Origin: Setaria digitata
Taxonomy: Eukaryota > Nematoda > Chromadorea > Rhabditida > Setariidae
NCBI GenBank assembly: GCA_003640385.1
Contig: RCAB01000286.1
Span: 17,839 to 81,838 of the forward strand
DNA length: 64,000 nucleotides
Direction: 5' to 3'
Positions within the stretch are counted from its first letter, which is position 1; every line of letters begins with the position of its first letter. Under the pieces are notes generated by a model. The model did no database searches. It was not told the origin of the DNA and saw nothing but the letters and a program-made list of their open reading frames with translations. This document shows, in pieces, positions 36,828 to 51,200 of the stretch. Both the position numbers and the translations under genes were made by a program.

Positions 36828-39800
36828 ATGAATTCACCTGCATCTAGCAACAGCTGCAATTCCAAAAATGATGCTCCGGATGATAGTGCACTACAAAGAA
36901 GCATTGCAAGTCTATATCACAGTCGAAGGAAGCTTGCGACATTAATGGGCGAAAAACAGAAGGTTTTGGAACTTCCATGAGACACTTTATTAACTGATTT
37001 ATGAGAAGTAAATTAAGTTCATGATTTGGTGATTAAACTGAAACTGAAGGGATGACTTAATGGCATACTTAAATGAGTTATTAAGTCATTCACAAATGCA
37101 ATGTTCGATGAAAATGAAAGAGTACAATAATGATTTTAGCTATAAATAGAATCATGACACTATCGAAAATGAATTTTATAATTGTTTGCCAGATAGATTG
37201 TTCATCTCTGTGAAGTTTTCAGTGGTTGAATTCTCAAAGGAAAGCAAGCTTGTTGGTTCAACCTTGCAAAACTGATGAGTTGGGTGTGATGTCAAGGTTT
37301 TTCTTTATTATAAGTTCTTCAAAAATCTTAGCAAAATTTTGATTGAAATTGAAAATCGAATTTTATCTTTTAGATATACATGTCGGAAACCTTCATTTAA
37401 AGAGTGAAAAATGGAAGTGCTGAATGTAGCACATTTACTTGACATTCTTAAGACAATTTTGGGTAGAGTTTTTGAAATGAAAAAAGTCTTGAACTTAAAT
37501 TTCTTCGGATTGAAAATACTGTTTCTCATATTCACTAGTCCATCCAAGTTTCAGATTTGCATCTTTGTTACGCAACGTGTCAATAGCCCAATTACCTGAA
37601 GAGCAGCATCAGGCCCAATTAGCTCTAATTGAACAAATTATTCAAGAGTAAGTCTTTTTATAATGCGAATGCCGAAACGTTAGCTTGCATGCACTAGTTT
37701 GTTCAATAAAGCAGAACTCTGATAAATCAGAGTTCTGCTTTATCTTTATGTGAATATTTTTGCTTAGGAAAATCTATCCTAGAAGGTTTTATTAAATTAA
37801 GAAATTACTGATCAGAACTCTTTAGCCCAAAGCATCATATCTAAAAATTGAATAAGATATAACTGGTATTTGATCGAAAATTTCTCTTCTTGTACTGATA
37901 AAATCACTTTAAACATAAAGTAACTTTAATAGAAATCTTGACTAGTGATAAGAGACTTATGTTCGCGAATGCCAAACGAAAGTGAATTGTCTGATCAATT
38001 TTGAGCAATTTCATGAATCTGCAAGAAGTTGATGAATTTAATGACTGAGAAATACAAGCCTGTTTAGGTCTATTATAATTGAGTGGCCTAAGACACTTCT
38101 CGAAAGATGTCCAGATGGCGACAATAGTCTAATTGGTATGGAATTGGACTTTGCGCCTCTGATACATAGAGCTCGAAATGTTGTCAAATGTCGTACATCA
38201 CATCCGACTATGAGAGTACGGTATGCGTTTCGTGATAATAGGAGTAATATTAGTTTTTCTTACCTTCTCCGTCCCACCGTTTTACTTTTAGGTGCTATGG
38301 CAACTTTATAGCAAATTCACACTATAGTAAGCAATGATGTTAAAAATTTCGTTACCAGCACGGCATCTAAAGTATTTAGAGTATGTGCAATAGCTGAGCC
38401 AACTTCCAATAAATCATATCCACGTGTAATGGAGGCGTTCTTCCGTGCTATACTGGTCAAATTATCCGGCGATCCAGGTGAAAGGTACCATTCTGATAGA
38501 CTTTTAACAATATTTTAAAACAATTTTGTGACTGTCCAATTGGGGTAGGTAAAAGTGTGTGTCGAGTTAGCCAAGTTCTAGGCAAACAGCTGGTCGATTA
38601 ATTTTGACGCAACGTGAAGGTACATCAGCGACAAAATATCACGACCAACATGGTGTTGTAGTAAATATGAATGGAAAGTTGCTGATAAACCAGGCATCAC
38701 CGGAATGCGCTACCAATATTCCACTAGAACATTATGGCGAAAATGCGAAGAGAACGGATTTCAAGTACGAACACGGAACACTATGTGCCATATTTCCGGA
38801 ATTGGTTTGTAGCGCTGCTTGTTTTTCCTTCATTCAGTGCATTTTAGGTCAAAAATTTCTATGGAATGAAAGTTATTTTCCTGAAATATGACTTTATCCA
38901 TCTTCATTTTCTCTTTTTGTTTCATTTTTGCAGCTATTGAAGTTTAAATTATTGTAATTTGATATTGTAAATTTTATTCATTTAAAATGGACTGGATGTG
39001 CTTTTACAGGGAGTAACATTAAATTCAATGATAGATCGACGTCAGTTGTCGACACGTTACGCAATTCAAGTAGATGTTGGATTAAACATTGAAAATAAAC
39101 TGATTGTGAAACACGTGAGTCATGTTTTGGGAAAAAAATCATTCTCGTGATATTGAGATCATCAGGAGATTAATTATTTGTGAAATTTATGAAATTTTAT
39201 TGAAATTTATTGATCAGTATACCCCTGGTAAGTATTACAGGTTGTTTTATCGCATGAATTCCTAATTGCAATAACCAATGATCAGACTGAATCGCTTTTA
39301 AATTTCATATACTGGCCACGATTGCTCGACCGCGACCAATTTGTTAGTCCATAATTGGAGTTTTATTTCTGATTAAACTAATAGCCAATTAATTTTTTTC
39401 TACAAATTTTAAATTTAAGGATTAAAAGTGGACCATCAAAAAGTAATTTAATATTTGTGTTTTAATCTAGCAATTAAGGAAAATTAAGATACGTGAAGTT
39501 GTTTCTATCCGAACCACTTGTACAACAAAGTTGTGAGAACTTCAACTTTTTTTTTCGTAAATTCTGCAGATGTCTTAAGTTTTAGCGAGATCAACCAAGT
39601 GATCACGAAGATGTCACACCGAACAGCAATAAGCAAAAGGTGCAGTGGGGTATCCTGAAGAAAGCACTGAAATATTTCGTAAAGGCACAGTTCAGCTCAG
39701 CACGTGCCTTAGACTTGGATGAGTTATTGCATGTGCAGTGTATGTTGTTCTATCCAAGGTAGGCGTACGTGATGTGTGCTTTATAGTTAGATATCACTGA

Positions 39801-42544
39801 TAAGTAAGCAAGACTTAATATTATGATAAGCTTAGGAGAGATGAAGTGATTCAGGATCAAGAAGGCCAGTGAGCAAGAATGTGAAGAATTAGAAAAGCAC
39901 TTTTTTGGTGACATCAAGAGAATCAACGATGGAAATGTCTTCACTAAACTTAAACATCGCTTACTAACAGAAATGGTAGCTGATAATGTACTGGTTACTA
40001 AAAATGAACTTATGATGGTTAGTTTTTGGATGTAGCAAGAGCTAAAGAGCAAGTGTATGCAGAAGCAAAAGAAAGAAGTATCAGTGTGATGACTGCAAAG
40101 TTATGAGATTTGCAATAAAAGTTTAATCTTCATGATAACTAACAACTACCCCTTGAAACAGGACAAATTTGCAGAACAAATGTATCAGTCTTGCGGATGA
40201 TAACACCGAACTACGACACAACCTGTGGCAATGGTTATATCGTGCAACGGAAATTATTATCGATGTCGGGCATAAATTTTGTCCAGCAATATTTAATATT
40301 GACAAAAAGTGTAAGAGTTTCCGCACATATACAGTGAAAATGTTATTAGTGCAATTGTAGTTTAATTATTTATTACGTAACTAACTTTACCCATTAGGAT
40401 TAATTCTGCATTGTTAGAAATTTTATCTGTTACCTTCTTAGAATATGTTTGAAGGAGACTCGCTCTATAAATCTAGTTAGTTACTGTGACATATTGTTAA
40501 AATTTAGGTCATCTATATATCAGTTTACCCAGCTAAGCATTTTTTGGGAATGATATCACACGTCAATACCATGTAACCTTCGCCGTGCTCTACCTAAACT
40601 TCTTTACAATTTTTGCAATTGCAAGATGAAAAGTGTAAATTAATTATAAATATTCTACTGTATGGTAAATGAAAGTGATCATATCGAGCAATATTTGTTT
40701 TGATTTGAAAAATTCATTATGTCTGAGGGATTTTCAGCTACCAAGGCGAAGAAGCCACCGGTTCCAATGGGAGAATACCAGTCAATGTTAAGCTTATTTA
40801 ACAACAGGTAATAGATTTTCCCCTCTAAACCGAATGCCTTCAGCCTTATTAAGCTGGTAAAATGGATCAGCTGGCATTTTAAAAGTCTTGCTTCATTTCT
40901 TTTCAGAATTCTAACCTTAACTAGCACACAGAATGTAGCGAAAGTTTTTAAAGCAACTGAAGAAAATGATAGAAAATGCGGCACTTTGACCAAAGCTGTG
41001 TATTTGAGATTCTGTGATGAAAATGCTGGCTATATCTCGTTCGCATTCTCAAGTTTAGCCAGGTAAGAATCTGTTTACAGTATGTTGCAGCTTTCTTTCC
41101 TGCCCATTTAATTTATTCTCGACTTTACTTGTAAAATGAAGTTAGAAACAAGTGAGAGGACAAAATGGCCTAGATAACACTTGGCTGATCAGAAAAACGC
41201 ACTGCGATGATGCCAAAAATAATGCTTAAATTAATGAAGCAAAGAATTCTGAAAAACAGAGATGGGAACAATAAACCGTTGATGGGATCATTGTCTTCGG
41301 AACAGATCAAAGACTTCAAGCAAGGTATCGCTGAAATACTGATGGATGAATCGTTTCTGAAACGCTACGATCGTATCATTCAGCTTCAGCTTCTTGACAG
41401 TGGAAGTCATGGCGACAATTTAGCGATTGCTACACCATTGTAAGTATTTTTGTTCATGACCTATGAATGGACTAAAATACTGATCAGTCTTTCTTAATCT
41501 AAATTTTAAAGATGCAGTATGACTCACTAATCGTTTAATCCTTCGTTTTCCTTCCACGCCGATGAGAAGCTTCATCCGAATTCGTACGTCAATAACTTTC
41601 CGTTAGTTATTTAGACTTGTCACGTGACACCGTTTTTTCTTCCAGCAAGACAGCGATTTTCCACGATTATAATACCATGCGACTACAAAACAACTGCGTG
41701 GAAACACGTGACAATGAAACAGTTCGCGTCAATCCACTTACCGGTGAAAAGTTAACGTACACGCATAATAACATCAGCACTGTTAACACTGCTGCTGCAG
41801 ATAACAACGACCAGAGTACAGAACTTTCAAGTTTTGTGCATTGTAAGTAATTCTCTATTAGACGTATTCATTTTTTAAATGCTGCTGTGGCTTGGAGTAA
41901 TTAACAATTTTTCTTTAAGACACAAAGGTGGATATCACTATGCTAATTACTCCGTTTATCTCTCGTCATTTCTCGAATAGTCATTAATTAGCAACTTTAG
42001 GGAGTAGTATGATTCTCAGCGCAGATGAAGCAAAAATTTAAAGCATAGATTACAGCATATGTAGAACTGTTGTTACATGCTTCATCATTATATACCGCAC
42101 TCAATGGTACTTCGACTGGTGACTCGAATAGCGATAATGAAAGCGATCGAATTGCAGCACAAGAACAGAGAAAAGAGAGTAATGATAGCAGTGAGGATAT
42201 CGGGAACACTATCACCGATGAGTAAGTGGGATTTTCGAGACTGATAGGAGTATTTAGAGAGTTGATTGCAATCAATATTATTTGACTCTTTTTGAGGTTC
42301 GTTTGTGGTCCGTTGATGGTGGTAAAATGGCCCAAAATTGTGAGCTTTGACCGGGAATAAAATGGAATTTAGTTTCAGGAAAACCGGAAGTGCATCATCT
42401 TCACATCCTAAAGAAAATAGAACAGGTGCGAAACGGGACATGGTGCAGTGGAAAAGAAATGAAGAAGAAATTTGCAGGAATGAAAAGGATGAAATGGAAG
42501 CATTGGATTTAACACAAAAGCGAGTTAAGCTAAGTAACAGCTAG
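36828..42544 (+). CDS. STAT-family transcription factor (nematode type)
   Basis: Seventeen exons (36828-36962, 37223-37296, 37555-37647, 38068-38220, 38359-38477, 38590-38804, 39010-39114, 39241-39342, 39586-39758, 39855-40017, 40175-40310, 40738-40807, 40907-41062, 41260-41439, 41646-41842, 42056-42221, 42379-42544) sum to 2,403 nt, giving 800 aa. Helical segments open the protein (LQRSIASLYHSRRKLATLMG, LPEEQHQAQLALIEQIIQE). A beta-rich DNA-binding region ends VVLSHEFLIAITNDQTESLL then IYWPRLLDRDQF. The linker has KAQFSSARALDLDELLHVQC and LWQWLYRATEIIIDVG. An SH2-like part has YLRFCDENAGYISFAF with the phosphotyrosine-binding Arg547. The tail is hydrophilic, ending LDLTQKRVKLSNS. The canonical STAT N-terminal oligomerisation domain is absent, as I recall for C. 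elegans STATs. The ATG is 3 nt behind a CCAG acceptor. STATs carry receptor or stress signals to nuclear targets. Confidence 0.85.
37706..37743. repeat. perfect 18 bp inverted repeat in a STAT intron
   Basis: Arms 37706-37723 (ATAAAGCAGAACTCTGAT) and 37726-37743 are exact reverse complements separated by two bases, giving a near-perfect 38 bp palindrome. It lies in the intron between exons 3 and 4 and has no coding potential. Confidence 0.9.
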
Positions 42545-45220
42545 CGTACTTTATCATTTCAGGATAAGTGAGATGAGTTTAGTGGGTACCCCATCCTGCT
42601 TCTTCTTTCCTCATTCTACCTACATCGTTAGGAAGAGAGCGGTGGAAAAGGGAGCCGCTGGATGTAAAAATCGCTAAATCAAAATATTCGTGGTATTTCG
42701 TTGGACAAAAGAAGAAAGCAAAACTGATCGAACTAACAAGTGTTTCACTATCCTATCCATATGATATCGTAGGGTACTGAAAGGAGTGGTGGCTATCATT
42801 TACCTCTGTAATTCATCTCACTGTTCGCTTAGTATTTCCACAGCTACTTTTATACTGAAATTTTGATAGAATTTTGAAAAATAAAACTAAACATCCATGT
42901 GATAATCTCACTGAACAAAACTCTACTAAGGAGTGATAAAAAAAGCTGAATATGATGTGCTACGAATTGAAGGACGAGCTGACTGTATGAAAGTGACTTG
43001 GGAAAGGCAAGTTGAAATGCTGCAGGTGTTTATTATTCATCGGACAACCCTGATCTGACAAGTTCCATATTTGAATGACCACAATACATCTCCACATTCT
43101 CTATCAAGCGATCATGAATCGTCATGCTATCGTCCAATGATCACGGCTTCCTATACTGCTCATTAAACGAACCACGATCTTTCGATGAATAACTGAAATA
43201 AATGTTTTCTAATCAGCTGATGAGTGGATCTCATTCACAGAAGACGGTACCTCCTCCTCTGACTGCTGAATATTCCACCTATTATAGCTCTTAAAATCTT
43301 TAACTCATTCCGGCTATTTACGCTTGAATTATGATAAAGATACATTACCCAGGAGGTTCTCTCCGGAATTAATTTATCCTAACGGCTGCAAAGGAATGCT
43401 TTTTTTGGTGTAAGAGAAAAACAACTGACTGTCTTCCTTTCCATTTTTTAAGTGGAGAAGACAAAAAGTCCCGCATTCTCTGAGGGAACAGAAATTCCCA
43501 TGCCGGGAATCGAACCCGGGCCGCGTGGGTGAAAGCCACGAATCCTAGCCACTAGACCACATGGGACTACACCTCTCTTCTCTCCTAGTTTACTGTTTAA
43601 CGTTAAAACAAACTGGTCTTTTACTTTCAAGACTGAGAACAAATTTAGTTCCACACATTTAATTCATTAATTAACAGAGAAGTAATAAAGTAAGGACAGG
43701 TGACAAGAAGTTGGCTGATTATCGCTTGTAAGAGTGTGTCCAAAGTGTGGGATAATTCATCAGTATTTTCCTGTTAATATAATGTTAAAAATGCTTATCA
43801 AGAATTACCAGAGATAACAACATTACCAAATTCCTGGAAAATCAGCAGGTATCACTTTAAGGATTTATTGTTCTAGCATACATTTTACTGCTTCAATATA
43901 TATTTGAGAGAAGGACTTGCTGGGCGAGTTCAATAAATATAACTTCCTTCTGTTCAAAGAGGATTGTAGTCTGAACTGCCGCAACCACTGACCTATGACC
44001 TCCTCAACATGAGCACCTCATTCTCCATGGCTATAACACTGTCAGCAGTTTGAACCTATGCTAGTCTACCCTGATCGTTCCCCTCACCACACCGTTCATC
44101 TCTTCCGCAACGAGTAACACGGGCAGTCCACCGAAATCTGTGATGCCAAACTGCTGACAAGAAGTTGCAGTTTAGAACTTTGTCTCACGAAGGGGCTTAT
44201 GGTACTTCCTCGACAGGCGTTTTAACCTGCAACTTTAACTTAACTGCTTACTAGTCTAAGTTGTGCTTGTACTTTATTTACTATTCTTCGCTAAAATCAA
44301 TTTTATTTGAAGTTGTGTGATAATCATATGGTGAACTGTTCCCTCAATACAGCACCAAATTTCCTTTCAATGACACAATTTGCATAGTTTTGAAGGAATT
44401 CATCCACAGTCCTGACTGCTCTCTGCAGTGCAGTTAAGCAGCCGTAGATTTGAATTCGCTCAAGTCATACCGAATAAAACACTAGAGGAAATGCAAAATG
44501 CTTGAAACTGCCAAATCTGAGCAGCCTGCATTTTCCGCTAATTCCTACCATCACAATTCTGTGTAATAACTGTAATATAAAGCGTGTGTGACTATTATGA
44601 ACAAATTATTTACTGCAATTTGCAATAATGGAAACAGTGGTAGAAGTGAAACGCTCTCGTCAAAAACTGACCGCAAAAAAAAAGCTGAAAATAAGAAAGA
44701 CATGAAGAATCACACCAGAACATGAAAAATCTTTCATTTCATATGAAATAAAGTGAATAAAATTCTTGAGTAAATACCATGTTCAGCGTATTTCACCCAT
44801 AACAAAAACCTACCTAAAAATATGAATAGTTGACAATTTCAAAAAACGATGCCTACAAAACACGTGGTAACCGATTTCAGAATTTAGGGCAGTGGCGCGG
44901 TCTATGTGATGCTTACAAGAAATTAGTAGATGGGCAAAGGTATTTGTCGAAGCTCCATCGATAAAGATGATTTTTAAGTTACCAAAGTTGGAACAATCGA
45001 AAATCAAAAATATAGAGAGTTGAATAATATTAATTCTAGGAAAAAAGCGCTTCGCTCATTGATTCATCCTTCATATCAGAACAGCATGGCATTGCTTGCA
45101 AGCTTTTGATGTAGAACAAATATTCTTGACTTACCAGTCTGAAATTACCAACCGACAACTCTCAAAAGTGATTTGTTTCAAAAATCATAGGAATGTTAAA
45201 AAGTTCATAAAATATTAAAA
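42545..45220. other. intergenic region holding a tRNA gene
   Basis: STAT (+) and VPS54 (-) converge here. Apart from tRNA-Glu no gene is supported; short open frames lack splice-consistent partners. Parts near 42.6-43.3 and 43.95-44.2 kb are less AT-rich than usual for this window. Confidence 0.5.
43495..43566 (-). tRNA. tRNA-Glu (anticodon TTC)
   Basis: The 72 nt cloverleaf reads on the minus strand. The acceptor stem pairs TCCCATG with CATGGGA. The D arm has TGGTCTAGTGGCTAGGA. The anticodon stem CGTGG/CCACG encloses loop CTTTCAC, giving anticodon TTC. The T arm CCCGGGTTCGATTCCCGG has the B-box GGTTCGATTCC. Base 43495 supplies discriminator A. No intron is seen. A T5 run about 30 nt downstream could end RNA polymerase III transcription. 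Confidence 0.97.
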
Positions 45221-48200
45221 TTAATTTTCAGCAATTTTCACCATAAGCACCAAACATTTTAGTTCTTCTGAATAAGAAAGCTTTGACGGCACATTGCATA
45301 CGTAAACTTCGACATTACTATGATATGTAAATAGATTCCATGAAGTGATGATTAAATTTTGCTTCTTTTTTCCATTTTTATTTTAGCCCTTCCCGTCCCT
45401 GTGTGTATTAGTGCTACCCCCTGCCCATATTTCAATTTCTTCTTTATTCCGACCAAGTTTTTTTTACTTATATCTCCTTTATAACCTATTCCTATTTTGA
45501 AAATAAAATGAAAAACATCATACCCAAATGTAAGTGAATCATGTGGCGTAATATTCATACGATTTAACTGAGCTTTCAGATTATTTTTAAAATTCCTGTG
45601 AACTTGCGAAAATAAGTCCTGAAAACGAAAATTAGTGCAACTATGGACGGACTTAGGCCACAAAGGAGACGAAAACTTCATTTTGAATTTGAAAAAGCAG
45701 AACTCTTAGTGAATGACAGTGCTCGATCTATTTTCGTTTTTCGCAAACTTCCCATTGGAAGAAAAATTATATACAAACAAATAGAAAACAATACTTTGAT
45801 CATGCTTTCTGACATAATACCAGTGAGACCATTATAAAACTTCCCCAACTGTCGGCATAGCTGCTGGAATGTTGGTGATGGTACAGAACCTTTTACATCC
45901 CACTGCAATAAAAATTTAAATGAAATAATGAATACAAACATTTCTACAAAAAAAAAATTATCCTCCAGCGTGAGTTTTATATAGGTCGACGCTACCCAAT
46001 CAAATGATTTAAGAAAAAAAAAAAAAAAAAAAGAGAAACCCCAACTTTATTATTAGGAAGAAGGCTCAGTTTAATTTCAACTGAAAACATAAAATTGGGA
46101 TCAATCTGTTTAGTACGAAAGACACGAAAACCTGATAGTAAAGAGCGCGACGAACTAAATAATCTAACCGTCTGAAGTTGTATAATGAGATGATGGTCGA
46201 TGACGCTAATTAATTTATTTACAATTTCTTGAGCATGATCATTATAATCCTGAAAGATAAAAGTGACTCCTCGTCGGTAAAATCTTTTCGAAATCAAATA
46301 CCTTCTAAAGGCTTTCCAAATAGCAAAAATATTTAAAATCAAACAAAACTCACTCTAACTAACTGATCAACATGTCGTAGCAAAGGCTGCTTGTCAGTGG
46401 GAAGCTTCTCTTGAAATATGGCTCGTATAAATGGTACAAATCGAAGTATTAACTGAAGACATCTTGAGGAGAGAGCTGTAAAAGTCGATGTATAAGAAAT
46501 GTTGAGTTTATTTGTTACCAGAATTATTCAATTCTTTTTTTTTTTTTCAGAATTTCGGAAACTTCCACCAACTTACAAACATAATGGAAACGATGTGATC
46601 TGGAAAAAAATGATTCAGAATTATACAGAAATTTCATTTTTAGAAGAAAAATAACATCGAAAGAATTCCGCATTAGACATTATAGGAAAAAATTGTGTGG
46701 ACTATATATGGGCGTTTTATAATCGAAGTCAACGATTCACTAAGGATGGGTACTATACTATAATTTCTTATCGCATATCATGCACAGGAGATTAGCCTTA
46801 TCAGTATTTGGAATTTCAGGAAGGAAGACACTTGCTGAGGTATCAAATTTATTGCGCCATGTCGAGAATCAGCTCAAGCTTTGAAACTTACAACAAGGAA
46901 TATCAGTATACCAAAAAGAAAAAAAAAATCTAGAAACAAAAGGAACTATATCATCGCTATTATGTTACCCTATTACTGGAAGCATTTTCCCTCCTTTTTC
47001 CTAAATGATTTAGAAGAATCAACAAACACACTTTAATCTCCATGTTCCATCCTCAGGCTTAACTCAAATCTCTGTAATAATCATTATTATTCCTAAAATT
47101 AATTTTCTGATGAAACCTATGAAAGATTTTAGGAACAATAGCGTAGAAAACTTCAAGCTCAACCACAGTGACGAGTAAGAACAACTCGAAAATTTTGAGT
47201 TTTACGAAATATTAGTTAAGTTTCTACTGCTATAATTGAGCTATGACTTTTTTTTTTTCATTGCATTTAGGAAAAACGATGAGAGGAATCATCGATCTTA
47301 GTTGTATGACTTCATCCAGACATTAACTCAACACTCCCGCACACTTTCCCTCTAGGACAGTGAGCCAATTATTGAGATGCATTAAAGTTAACACCAGATA
47401 CAACGTAAAACCACACCCATCAGGTGATGATATAGCTGGAATCAAAACCAATCTCTCCTTCACTCGATCACATTACAACTCGTTTTCTCTCTTGCTTTTG
47501 AATTCCATATAATTAAATCTAGAAGATGAAGACAGTCCCAAAATCAAATCAATTCCCAGATAATCGACAACTGAACTAACTTGAATCACTAAAACGGTCA
47601 ATCAAATAATTGAAAACTGCACATTTAAAATGCCAGAAATGTTCATGTTCAAAAAACTGCGCTAACAATCTAGATCATCAAATAAACTGGAAAATGCAAA
47701 GACTTAATCCTAACAATTTCATGAATGTTGGAGATAAATCTAGGACTGAGAAGCCAAAAATAAAACATGAAATATGTCCCTAATATTACTCCGATTAATC
47801 ACTCTAATTGGGTACAAAATATGAGTCGGGAATCTACAGGTTTGAACAGAAATGTAGAAATTTCAGATCAAGAAATTATATCTTATGTTCAAGGAATCAG
47901 AAAAATACCGAGGATTCCTTAAAATTTGTTGTTGATGTCAAAATCTGGTTCTGCTCCATTTCACTTTTGACTTTTTAGTGTGCTGATATGAAAAAGTAGT
48001 ATTCTTTATGGTTTTTAACTTTATACAACTTTACACATGAACTGGCAGTTAATTATCAAATCAAGCTAATGAAAAATGCTAATAAATACTAGCTAAAATG
48101 TAATTTTTCATAACATACCTAAATGTCGAACGCTAATCGACTTGAGACCAATTAACTGTAAAGCGCCTGCCCCAAGAATCAACTGACAACTACGACTGTT

Positions 48201-51200
48201 GTAGTTTTTTAAAAGTTCCAGAACACACATCAGAAGTTCGGAAGCATATTCCGGAAGCACTACCAAAGCATCACAGTACTGAGCCACTATTTGCAGCAGG
48301 ATAAAAGCTGTTCTGCAATAAGGAAATAGAGTCCCAATATTTAATAAGATACCAGCAATAATCAAGCTGAGAATCAGAAAACTTTTAGATCTTTCTCTCT
48401 TATTCCTACAAATTAGGACTTCAATAAGCCAAAAGTTAAGATTATGAACTCGAAAATCATAATGAGTGTGAGCTCGATAGAAAAAAATATGTCACAAAAC
48501 ATACCCCACAACAACATATGATTCGTCAGCGACCAGTAAGCTAGGATTAAGTATGGAAGAATTCCCGATTTCCGATGACCCTACGTCTGATAAACGATTT
48601 GTTTCTAAACACGAATCAACAAGCCGCTGGAAGTGCTCGGGCACACTACTGGCACGCCAAGTTTCTGTATCCAGAATATTACTGCAAATAAATTAGCTAC
48701 TTGAACTTTATTATCTATTAAAGAATTTTCGCCTTCTTTTTCAGTAGCTCAGAACCAAAATTATAAAGAATATTAACACTGATCCTAAAAAGAAATATAT
48801 CTCTGAGCAATATGAATTCACTGATTTTATAGAAAGGTTCAACAGCATTTTTGCCATAAACACATTGAAACGGGTAAGAAAACGTACCTTAACTTAGTTT
48901 TTCGGTCTTCGTGAAATTTTCTGATGAAACTGCTGCCTTGCTGAAGAAGACATAAGTGCAAAGGAGAGGAAAATTTTTTTTGTTTTCCAACTAACTCCTG
49001 ACAATTCTGAACAAATTCATGAATAGTGCGCATTACACTGCTAAACTCGGATAATGACAATCGTTCGAGGAAGCCGTCCTAAAAACTTGTTTCATATAAA
49101 TAAGCGAATAATTCCAAATTCTTAGGCAGTTACATTTAAAATTCTTTCTTTTCAGACCTGTTTCTCTTTTCCAAATATGCCTTTTTTATTTTCTGAAAAA
49201 AAAAAAGAATTAAAATAGATTTTACAATAATATTTGAAAACTCGAAACCTACTTTTTGTCGTGAAGTACAATAAATTTGAAAATTTATTACTTACCTTCG
49301 ACCTAGCAACTAGCAAACGGCAGCTGCGTTCCTGAGCCGTATATATTGTATGCTCAGTGAGGAAAGCCACCGAAAGTTTCACCTTCAAGAAAAGTAATAC
49401 TTTGTATTTTTAGGGAATTCCAAAATGTCTCAAATTGAAATATAATTCATTCAAAAATTAAATTCCAAAAACTCGATTAGATATGAATTTGAAGACAAAG
49501 AGCTGAATGATGGTACCTAATACAGAGTAAAGCCTTCATCCTTTTCAGTTTCGCTGATTTAAATAATATCTGAGGTATTGTAAAGGTGAATTCAACGACT
49601 CTACCTGACTTAAAGTCCTGCACGGCATCGAAAGGAAAGCAGTAGGCGTTGAAGCCGACGATGCGGTTATCAGAATATCCGAAGCAATACCTTCTGTTTT
49701 GGAAACATTTTCCTGCCCATCTATCACTTTAATCAAGCTAGTATCCCTCTGATTTTCACAATCGCCCACAATCTTTTCCTTATCCAATGATGAAATAGGA
49801 ATATTTTCCGTTTCTGGCATATCCTTCTTCATCACACGATTGATTTCTACTTCTAATTCATCATCTGTATCTGGTTTGGTAATAACATCATTGGGATATG
49901 TTGTATTTAATGGAACTGATGCATCATTTGCATCATGAACAGCAGGCATGAACCTATTCGGATCTGCTGGTTCCTGGACAAAATCGACCCTAAACATAAT
50001 CTAAAGCAGTAATTATTATTATATGTTTTAGAATTTCTTGACCATCATTTTGATGAAGGAGAAATCGAATATTCAAGAACTAGACAATCTCTTTCCGGCT
50101 ATTCCGACAATTTTTGAAAAATTATGAAATGCTGTCGTCAAATGCAGCAAAGGTTTTTTCTTTTAATTCTAACTTCATACAATTAATTAAGAAAATGGAA
50201 AAACAATGGAAACAGTAGTTAGATATGCTTCGAAACAATGTCATGAAAACTAACTCTCTGGCAGTCTCCTGACCTTGTACAGGTCTTCTAGCAAGAACCA
50301 CCGAAAAATGTTCAATGTTCTCCAAGATGACTTCCTGTATGCTCTGCACTCTACGACACATCAGAAACAGAACACGTAAGACATGTTGTAAGGTTGCGAA
50401 CCACTGATCGAAATTCAGCATTCGCATTTGGGTACTCAAATTACCGAGAGATGGATCGACTTTAGCTAATTCGTGATCACCCATGCCTCGTACCACGTGT
50501 GTTTTTATTATCTATAAAAACAATGATCAGTAAGAATGAACGAATGAATGCTTATCTTACTATCTTTTAAATAAACATGACTGAAATTCTAGAAAAACAT
50601 TATAACAATTAACAAAACACTACTGTCTACTCCAATAAGCCAAATTTCGAAGTATTTTACTTCTGAAGTTTTGCTCAACTAATCTTCCACAATTAACAAA
50701 GATGCGGATTTCCTGATTACTAGATCAAATTTGCAAAATATCTTGATGAAAGAAAGAAGGAGAAGTTCAAGCTTCCAAAGTTCAACCTTTCCGTCTTGGA
50801 AAACATAACATGATGAAGAAAATCTGAAATTCCGAATCATAAATCCAAGTATTTGGAAATGGAACAACTAGACAATATTTCAAATTTGAAAAAACCTGTC
50901 TTAATGAATTTTTCAAGGCCACAACTATTTCTTGTTGCAATATGTGAACAAAACGGTATTCTTCCACTTGCAGTATACCAATTATGATCGGATTTAGATG
51001 GCCCTGGAGAAAAGCAAGCCTAGATCAAAAATTATTTGGACTGCTGATTCCGAAATATAGTTAAACTTTTCAATCTACTAAAAATCCTCGAAATATATCA
51101 AAAATTAGTCCTTTGAATATGTCAAAAGACAAACCCCTTGATAAACAGCATCATTCTCAGTTTCACATGGTCGACCCATCTCTTTTTGTATTAGAGTTAC

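Noticed and set aside
38290..38352. Similarity to the PPCDC last exon (GGTGCTATGGCAACT...)
   Set aside because: The match is short, interrupted by stops, and lies in a STAT intron; no second PPCDC copy is supported.
43448..43654. Open frame of 68 codons on the minus strand
   Set aside because: It is a readthrough of the tRNA-Glu gene, not a protein gene.
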